Shown: positions 36,201-45,200 of the stretch, one piece after another
Numbering within the stretch: the stretch's first letter is position 1
Layout: the number at the start of each line of letters is the position of its first letter
NCBI RefSeq assembly: GCF_014839805.1
Contig: NC_051138.1
Coordinates: 2,664,983 to 2,728,982 of the forward strand
DNA length: 64,000 nt
Direction of reading: 5' to 3'
Source: Manduca sexta
Lineage: Eukaryota > Arthropoda > Insecta > Lepidoptera > Sphingidae
Made by a program: the position numbers and the translations under genes
Notes under the pieces: generated by a model
The model's input: only the letters and a program-made list of their open reading frames with translations
The model's database searches: none
Told to the model about the DNA's origin: nothing

Positions 36201-39200
36201 CTTACATATGAAAGATCACTAGTGGTATATAAAAGTCTTGAAAATTATTCACATAAAAATTAAAAACAAAATATATTCGTTCGAATGTAAAAACACACCT
36301 TTGTACATCATAACTCATAATATAAACGTTTGAAATAGACATGATACAAAGCTGTTTTGCATCCAAACAATCGTACAAAAGGTCAGTTACGGTCACACGG
36401 CGTGCTAATGTACCTACTTACTATTGCTATTGAATTGTAATTTCTTAACTAACTACTAACTTCTTAATTCCTTGCAAAATATTTACCTTCTTTTGTATAA
36501 ATTGGTAGTCTTATCCCGGTTTGAGTCCTAATAAACTTCTCCGGCCAAGTTAATTTAGTAAATACTCTGAATGTAACCAAAATTTCATCCAAATCTGTTC
36601 AGCCGCTTCCATATTAATATCCAAAAACATTCATCTCCCCGTGTATGAGTATTTGTAATATCAACAATATATTTTAGACTGCCTCTGTGGCGTAGTGGTA
36701 CTGCATGCGCGGCACGACAGCATTCTGAGGTTCCGAGTTCGAATCTCTGGTCGAGCAAAGTGATATTTGAGTTTTTCTGCTCAGTATCAGCCCGGAGTCT
36801 GGAATTTGTGCCTGATATGGCGATAGACTCCCCATATAACATCATGGGGCGAAGCACACTTGAGGAGAAATGGGTGCTCTGGTTGTGCCTCTGCGGTTCG
36901 AGGATAAAAGCGTGATCTGTTTATTTTAGCCTATTTAAGAGGGTACTGCCAAAACTAGTAGGTATATAATAATGTACAGCTAAAGGTAAATAGCCTTTAC
37001 CGTTCTACCAGTTAGCATAGTTGTGTAAAATCTTTAGCGGAACTAACATGTGCAATGATTGCATTGAAGGCAGTTTATATCATTTTGTTACTAAGTTACA
37101 CAAAGTGGACTATGTATTTGCTAGGAATTCTATTGTTTACAAATTAATTTATTTGCGTACTTAGTTGATGGAATTCTTAGTATTGATTGAGTGATTAATG
37201 CTCAACTTATAATGCTTTATAAATTTGCACACGACTTTGTATTTAGCAAAGTCGATTTAAAGAGATTTTTGAAAATACATCCCCTAAAGAGTACAAACAC
37301 CACAGGAAACACAACTTTATTAACAATTATTACAAGCTTTAATTTAACTCGCAATGTATATATGTATCTATGTTCGTATCTAGGAAATTAATTATAAACC
37401 AGTTATCCTCAACCGACTAAGCTGAAATTTTGCGCACACTTTTAGTTTAGATGACAATACATAGTAAAATAATTATCATCATTCTAAATCCAGTATGGCG
37501 GACAAGTCATTTTTGGCGCCCTTCAATCAATAAATATCGGGACGCTAAGCAACTTACTATTAGGTGCAGTGGATACCTCAAAAAATCGTGTTAAAAAAAC
37601 CACACAAAGTATCGTTCTGAGAGTCGAACCTCGGACTTTCCACACTTTTTTTTTTTTGTTTGTTTTCGCGGAGAAAGTGCCTTATGACTACCGCCCAGCC
37701 TTCGGGGGGGGCGACTGAGCGGTTATGTTGGGGTCACCGTGCCTTGCGGCCCGGCGTTGAGCCACCCGGATTTGATCTTGACCTTCAGGTGACCGCCGGG
37801 CCGAGTCCCTAACCTATATACACGCACGGCATACCAACTAAAACTCCGCGGTGGCCGTCTTCGGCGCATTAGGGACGACTGTGGGCTTCCTCTGACTGAA
37901 ATGTTTAAGTTTTCGTCCGCAGTCGTCCCTGCGCGGTGCCGCCTGTTGCGGCCCGTCTCCTATGGGGGGGCTCAGAAGCCCCCACGTAACCGAAGGACGC
38001 TCTCGGCGTCAACGGCAGCATGAGGCCTACCTTCCACGCTGCCGTCCATCTCGGGGGTCATCAATGTGCGAGATGTGCACAACGTACACTAAGGGCGGAC
38101 GGCCCCCCGATGGCCCCTATTAGTCGCCTTTTACGACAGGCAGGGGATACCGTGGTGGAATTCTCCAAACGCCTCCATTCCACAGGGCGGACGGACTTTC
38201 CACCCTAGCGTCTACGCAGCCACTAAACCAAAGACTAAATCTCTCTTTATTAAAAGTTTAATGTATTCCGCACATGTTTAGACTGCGTGAAGAATAACAA
38301 TGTGCCGTTAGGCGTGTGATGTATGTCCCATACTAAACGACGTGCATAAGAAGTACTACTTTAAATAGTAAGGTATATTATCTCGTACACATCTTATTTT
38401 TCTAGGTTAATAACTTACTTTGTCTAGAATTGTAATTATGGATGTTTAAATTAATTGAGTGGTAATGTACCGGTCTAGCAAGTTTTAAATACAGTAATTA
38501 TTTTAAATATTTTATTCCGTTAAGTACTTAATTCTTTTTATATATTATGCAGATAAAAAAATTGCATTCCAATAAATTTAAAAATGTTGATTCATAAATC
38601 AGTATTTAAGATTTATATTATACCAACTTTTACGCAAATAAAGGATTAGTTCATTCATCCATTAATTCATTCATTCATTAGTCCATCCATTCATTCATTA
38701 GTTCATAAATCCCGCCAGGATTATATGTACCTACCACAGTTTTGCGGGTGACCGACGTTAAATGTCAGTGTTGCTAATGCAATATTTCAGTTGATTTTAA
38801 GGGAACCAAGAAAGCATATACCGCAAATTATTTTTATTAAATTGTAAAAATAATTAGCAATAATATACGAAGCTGGAAAATGATTTTTAATTTCTTTGTT
38901 GAATGCTCTAATCTCTGGCAATGATGTACTCTGATCATCAAAACCCTTATAGAAAACTCTATTCTCCCTTAGTGCAACAGGCTACTTTTTACGCTGGGAA
39001 TGCACTTTACGCCAGTAAAATAGCGGGCAGAAGCTATTTAGTTTTACCGTTCGTCGGCCCACATTATAAATTGAATTACGTCACTATCTGTGTATAGTAT
39101 AGGAGTATAGTTTCCTATTATAGGACTATGTAGTCATCTCCGTATTTAAAGATCTCATCAGATCTGTATCTTTTTGTATTATAGGACATCTATTTCTTCA

Positions 39201-42200
39201 AGCCCTCCTTATTCCATTCATATTATGTGATCTTCCAGGCTAGACTCCCAATTCGAAATAATCATACGAATCCTGTAGGAACCATCTCTCTACAGGGCAC
39301 TAGCCTCATCTACTACTGAGAGAATTGAGGCCTTACTTCATCACGCTGACCTAATGCGGGAAGGCAGACGTCACGCATCTTCCAAATTATGCACATTTTC
39401 CCCATTCGAGTAATATTCACAATTTACTACGAATAAACCGAACATAAAAAAGTCAATACCACAATAAAAAAATATGGTGAATTTATATTCACATGGAATT
39501 CTCAAGCTTTTATTTCATAAGTACAATTACTGTTAATAAATATATATTTATTTAAATTTCGTAATATGTGGAAGGCAAATAAATTATTATATTTATTCTA
39601 CTTTTAGTATTGAGTCATGTTCCGTTGGTTGATCGCTGTCATTATTTAAAATTGAATTCAAGCATGCGATATTATTAGGCATGTTATAATTTTAGATTAT
39701 AATTATTCTTCTGAAGGTTTTTATGCTTTTTATAAGGTGTGGAAAATACATAAGTACCTAATTGAATCTTCGTATGTGAATACGACAGATAACCTCTAAA
39801 ACTTCAAACTGAAATATCTTTTTTTCAAAGGTTAATTACAAGGTGTAAATTTTAAGGCAACATTGATCAGGTATTGTATTTAAGAATAAAAGACGCTGTA
39901 TTTTAAAATATTTTTCATCTAGGGATATAAAAATATAACAACAAAAATTGTATGGCAGATCGCCATTGTTTTTTTAGTAGTGTAGTGCCCTTATCGATGA
40001 AATGAGACGCAACAATGTGAACTAGTTACGGCAAGCTATACAAGCCATTGAGCAGCGTTCACGTGCAGACTCCGTCTCTACTGTATTTAGGTCGCAGGAC
40101 GGTCACGTGTTTCACTCGGTTAGCTAGTGATGTGCCCGTCTATCGATTTTGTCGTTATCGAGTCGTTATGGCTAAAAACTTTTACAACAGTAAAAAATTT
40201 ATATAGTGAAATTCGATATTGAATGTTAATTATTATCATACATACTTACGCCTTTTATAGTGTACCCAGTTTCCGCAATGTATAACAATATACCTTATCC
40301 CAAAATATTCTAGGGGTCGACCCTATCGGGCAAAAATTTCAAACTCTACGCTGGATTTGATCAAAAATCTAAATATTACTTTACGCTATAACCAGAGGAG
40401 CGAACCCAAAACCTCAGCATAGTCTAAAATTATTTCCATATTATCTACGTTTAATGATTTCTTATGTTTTCGCGAATGTTACAAATCGAAATAAAACTAT
40501 ATTTCGGTTATTATCGCGGATTTTTATATTATAATTTTCTCACGACGCGACGCTTCGAAGATTGCAGCCTTTACAGTCACGGGGCGGAGTAATAGTCCGT
40601 GATAAAATTTTAAAAATAGTTTCATTTCGATGTATAGGGCATTAGTAAGTTTTAGCATCTAGGTAACTAGTTAATATGTGAGTATCGTATGTATTTATTT
40701 ATTATTCTGAATAGGTGCATTTATATGAATTACAGTTAATTTAAACAATTAGTAGTCCATGACGCGATGATGTAATAAATCTTTGTATAAACTACTCACT
40801 ATAAATGTACCGTTTTGTAGGACTAACGAATGAAAAAAATAGAAACTATCTCCCATCAGTCGTCTATTTAGACCCCACTACAATCACATTTATCAAGTAT
40901 AGTCGGATCACTTTGACGTGCCTTTAGAGAAAGAAAAACTATATTATGTATAATGATTTCTTATGTTTACGCGAATGTTAGACATTGAAATTAAACTAAT
41001 TTTCGGATTCTATCGCGGTTTTAGTATTTTTTAGTTTTCTCCCGACGTTTCGAAGACTTTGCAGCCTTCATGGTCACGGGGGGGACTGATTGACTATATT
41101 ATGTACTTAAATTCCATTTTAGCGACTAGTCACTAGACAGCTCTTTCCACGTGTGAGTTTTCAAAACGATAATCTACTTGCTACGTATTTTTATTATTTT
41201 ATGAATGAGGAGACGAACAAATAGCTCGTCTAACTAGGCACTACGATTGCCCAATGTAAGTAGAAGCTACATTGATTAATAATTTAAATCCCTTGTTCTT
41301 ATCCAAATTAGCTAATAACGTCAGATTTTTACATCATATTATTTTTTGTGTAAATTAAGTATTTTTTTAAATTACGTAGTTATAAATATAACTGTACAAA
41401 GTAAGTAGGTATTACTTTTAAGTTGTAAATTATGAGGTTATAAGAATAAATGAACAAAGCATTATTTTGTAAAATTTTAATACAGTCGTATTTATTTCAC
41501 AAACTCGAAACCTTTGCAATTTTTAAATAAATTGTTTTGTATGCTAATCTGTAATAATAAATTAAAACTCAATGTTAAAATAGTGATTTGTATTATAAAG
41601 ATGCTTCAGATAAACCAAGACATACGTCTTAGGATTCAATGTATATACCTATATACATACGACAAAGTGACCCTACAGCACCTGATGGTAAGTGAAGTGG
41701 GGTCCAATAGAATGTTGACTAACGAGAAATGATTACCCCACGGCAGTCGACACTATTATGCCGGCCTATTGGAACCGGAGATACACAGGCTGATCCCGGA
41801 ACGCGACACTTACGTGGGCGTCTAAGGCGGGTTTTAAAACCTTTTGTAGGGCCATCGCTATCGAGGTGGATATAAAATATACCCTACCCATAAAATATAT
41901 GCTATATATATGCGTTCAAGGGCATTTTTAATTAGCGCGATAATGCTACAAACGTTAGAGTATTTGTTACCTCATAAATATTAAACAGATTACGTCAGAG
42001 TACGTCGAAACCTTTCCTGGTTATACAATTACATTATTCTTTGCCAATTTCCTATTACATACATTATTATACTTAAAACATATTTGATTGTCTTGTTTAA
42101 CATAACAATAACTAAAATGCAAATATTTTACAACACTAATTGGATATCAAACAGTTTTCACAAAAAAATCTAAATTCATATTTCAAACGATGTAACGTTT

Positions 42201-45200
42201 GTCTAGGGAAGTGAAAAGGCCCATATCGATGACGTAATAACACTAAACATTTCATCGACATATCGTAAGTGTGAAGCCGACATCACTACATTGCGTATCA
42301 CATGCAGCTTTCTAAATATTGACCAACGCTTGCTAGCACAACCATAATAGTAATTGCATACTAGTTTTAACTTAGTGTTAAAAATTAGGATTTTGTAATT
42401 CATGACTAAGTATTATTCGACAAAAATTAACACAGAAATCAAACTTAGGACCTCTTGGATTACATAGGCTCTCATTGACATTTGTAAAGCGTAATTATTT
42501 ACATATTCTTATAAAACTAAACGGCGATAGCCTAGTTGGGTGTGGAACGGACTGCCGAAACGAATGTCCGCAGGTTCGAATCCCAAGGGCACCCACCTCT
42601 GACTTTTCTAAAATGATGTGTGTATTCTTTGTTACTTATCGCTTGCAATAACGGTGAAGGAAAACATCTTAAGGAAACCTGCATACCTGAGAAATTCTCT
42701 ATAGGAATTTTAAGGGTGTGTGAAGTATACCAATCCGCATTAGACCATCGTGGTGGACTAACGCCTAAACCCTGGCAGTAGTAGAGAGGGCCCGTGCCTA
42801 GCAGTGGGACAGTATATAACACAGGGCTGATATTAAAAATCTTTTGACTACATTCTATATCTAAGCAAACATTTATCAAGTAATAAACGCTATCATCACT
42901 CATCTATAAGCTACAATAAATTCAAACTTGTTTAAAACCAGTTCACACCTTCAGATATTTTCCGATGTTTTTTTTTCTAGGTTATACTAGCCTTTGACGG
43001 CTATTTCCTACTTCCTATTTCTAGAAGAATTCGAAATATGTGACGCTAGGTGTGGCTTGTAGATTCGCCTGTTCTATAGATCTTTCCGGAATAATAATTG
43101 CACGATATAATTTTCTACGTTTACTAACAAACATTCAAACAAACTCGCATATTATTTATGAATCTTAAAACAATGTTACTTGACCTATTTTTATTTCACT
43201 TCAATTAAACGAATTATTGTAATAAATTTTTCGTAAAATTACTAACACTGCAGTGGCGTAGGGTCAATATAATTCGAGTCCAGCCGGCTTCTCTTTCGTA
43301 ATTTATGTACAATCTAATTATCATTAGAACGTTTAAATTAAACTATTTTATTTTATGTATGTTATAAAATATTAAAACCACGATTAAATTCGTAAAATAG
43401 TTTAATTTAAATGTCTAACATTCGCGTAAACTTAATAAATCATTATCATTAGAACGATTTGCAGACCACATTTATGCAAATTATTACTTATATGTTGTGT
43501 CGGGTTCCCTTTTGAATAATTTTAACCTTCGCCACCGCAACACTGAATTAGATTCATCTTTATCTAACCGCATTTAATTATACAACTTTTAAAGACTTAC
43601 TAATGAACATTGTATACGTTTCCGAATGAAACAAGTTTTCGGATTTTATCACGGTTTTTTTAATTGTAATTTTCTTCGGACGTTTCGGAGACTTTGCAAG
43701 GTCACAAGGCGTAAGGGCATAATTATGCAAACTGCAATTGTTCAAAACATTGGGACAGAAATAAAATATAAAAAACCGTAATAAAATCTAAAAACTAGTT
43801 TTATTTCAATGTCTAACATTCGCGAAAACATAAGAAATCATTATTCATCTGTAATTATTATTCAGTGTTCTGTCTTGTTATGTTGAGTGACATTTGTCGT
43901 CAGAGGAAGCGAGACAAAACATAGTATGACAGATTTCACAGCGTTTATTGGTAAGCCCCTAAATCAATTTTCACAAAGTAACAATTAAACTGTGAAAAAA
44001 AATATCATAAGGAAATCATTATACTTAGAAGTTCTCTATAGGAATTTTGAGGGTGTGTGAAGTAATTCACCGCACTAGACCAGCGTAGTGGACTAAGCCC
44101 TCTGTAATAGAGAAGGCCTGTACCACAGTGGGACACTATATAATACAGGTCTGATATTATTATTATAATCTCGGGGATTCTAGTATATTCGCGTAGAGTT
44201 AATTTACCGTTTCGCGAGAGAATAAACAGTTTGGTACTAAACTCGGTAACCGATAGACAGAAGGTCGGCTGTATGTGGCAATATGCCAAAGCCGTGACTG
44301 CGATCCGTTCTACTGTATACCTTTATCACCGTACGTTGCACCATGGCTTCGCTAAATAGACTTATTTAGTTCGTGTTAGGTAAATTACAAATTGCACGTT
44401 AATATTGTAAATAAATATATAGGGTGCCCCCTTCTGAGGGTACGACACTTAAGGTGCTCCTTCTAGTAAAAACGCACGCTAATCGTATTTTTTAAAGTCT
44501 CTGTGCGAATTTTAAATTAATAATAATATCAGACCCTTATTATTTACTGTCCCACTTTTGGACTGCGCGAAGTTTATAAAAGCTTTAAAAAAATTTACAT
44601 CAAATTCCTACGATATACGAAAACAGCGTGCCCTGGTTGCTCGGGGACGCTGTTTTCGCCAAGTGTATTCCATCCTAAAATGTGATATGACGAGCCTATT
44701 GCCATATCAGGAACCAGGACCAGACTCCAGGCTGATAGCAGAAAAACCTAATTAACATTTTGTCCAAACCAGGACCTCACAGTAAGGGCCTAATTGAGCA
44801 CGCATTAAAGTACGTCACCGAGACTGTCAAATAGTTAAATTATACTTGTTCTAAACACGGGTTTCTAAGAATAGGGCTTACGTCCATTGTCCACTACACT
44901 AGCTTAGGGTAGACTATGTTTCCTAACTTTAGTTTCAATCAGTTAACCTTTACCAACAAAATCCGGTATAGAATGACTAAACCGCAGTAAGCCTTACGAA
45001 AGTGTAAAGCGAATTATAATAGAAGATCCCATTAGATTGGCTCATGGAAAAGGGATGAGGAATTGTGCAAGTATTGTTAAGGTTTCTCAAGCTAATGCAC
45101 TTTCTTTACGCGATTGCAAGAGATTCGCACGCCTTTTTGTCGACGTTGCGACAACAGTTTTGAGAAATGTCGCAAAATCAGTATCATTCGCTAATGTTCT

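Noticed and set aside
36676..36752. Possible functional tRNA gene
   Set aside because: The T-arm-like part does not pair well and the sequence is the head of a dispersed SINE.
38020..38208. 62-residue GC-rich open frame
   Set aside because: Falls within and across the end of the GC-rich retroelement; no known domain.
40453..41092. Family R as a standard MITE
   Set aside because: Simple copies have one terminal block and variable 9-16 bp target duplications, which does not fit a cut-and-paste element.
42523..42600. Possible functional tRNA gene
   Set aside because: A and B boxes are present, but no cloverleaf with acceptor stem; it continues into a SINE body repeated elsewhere.
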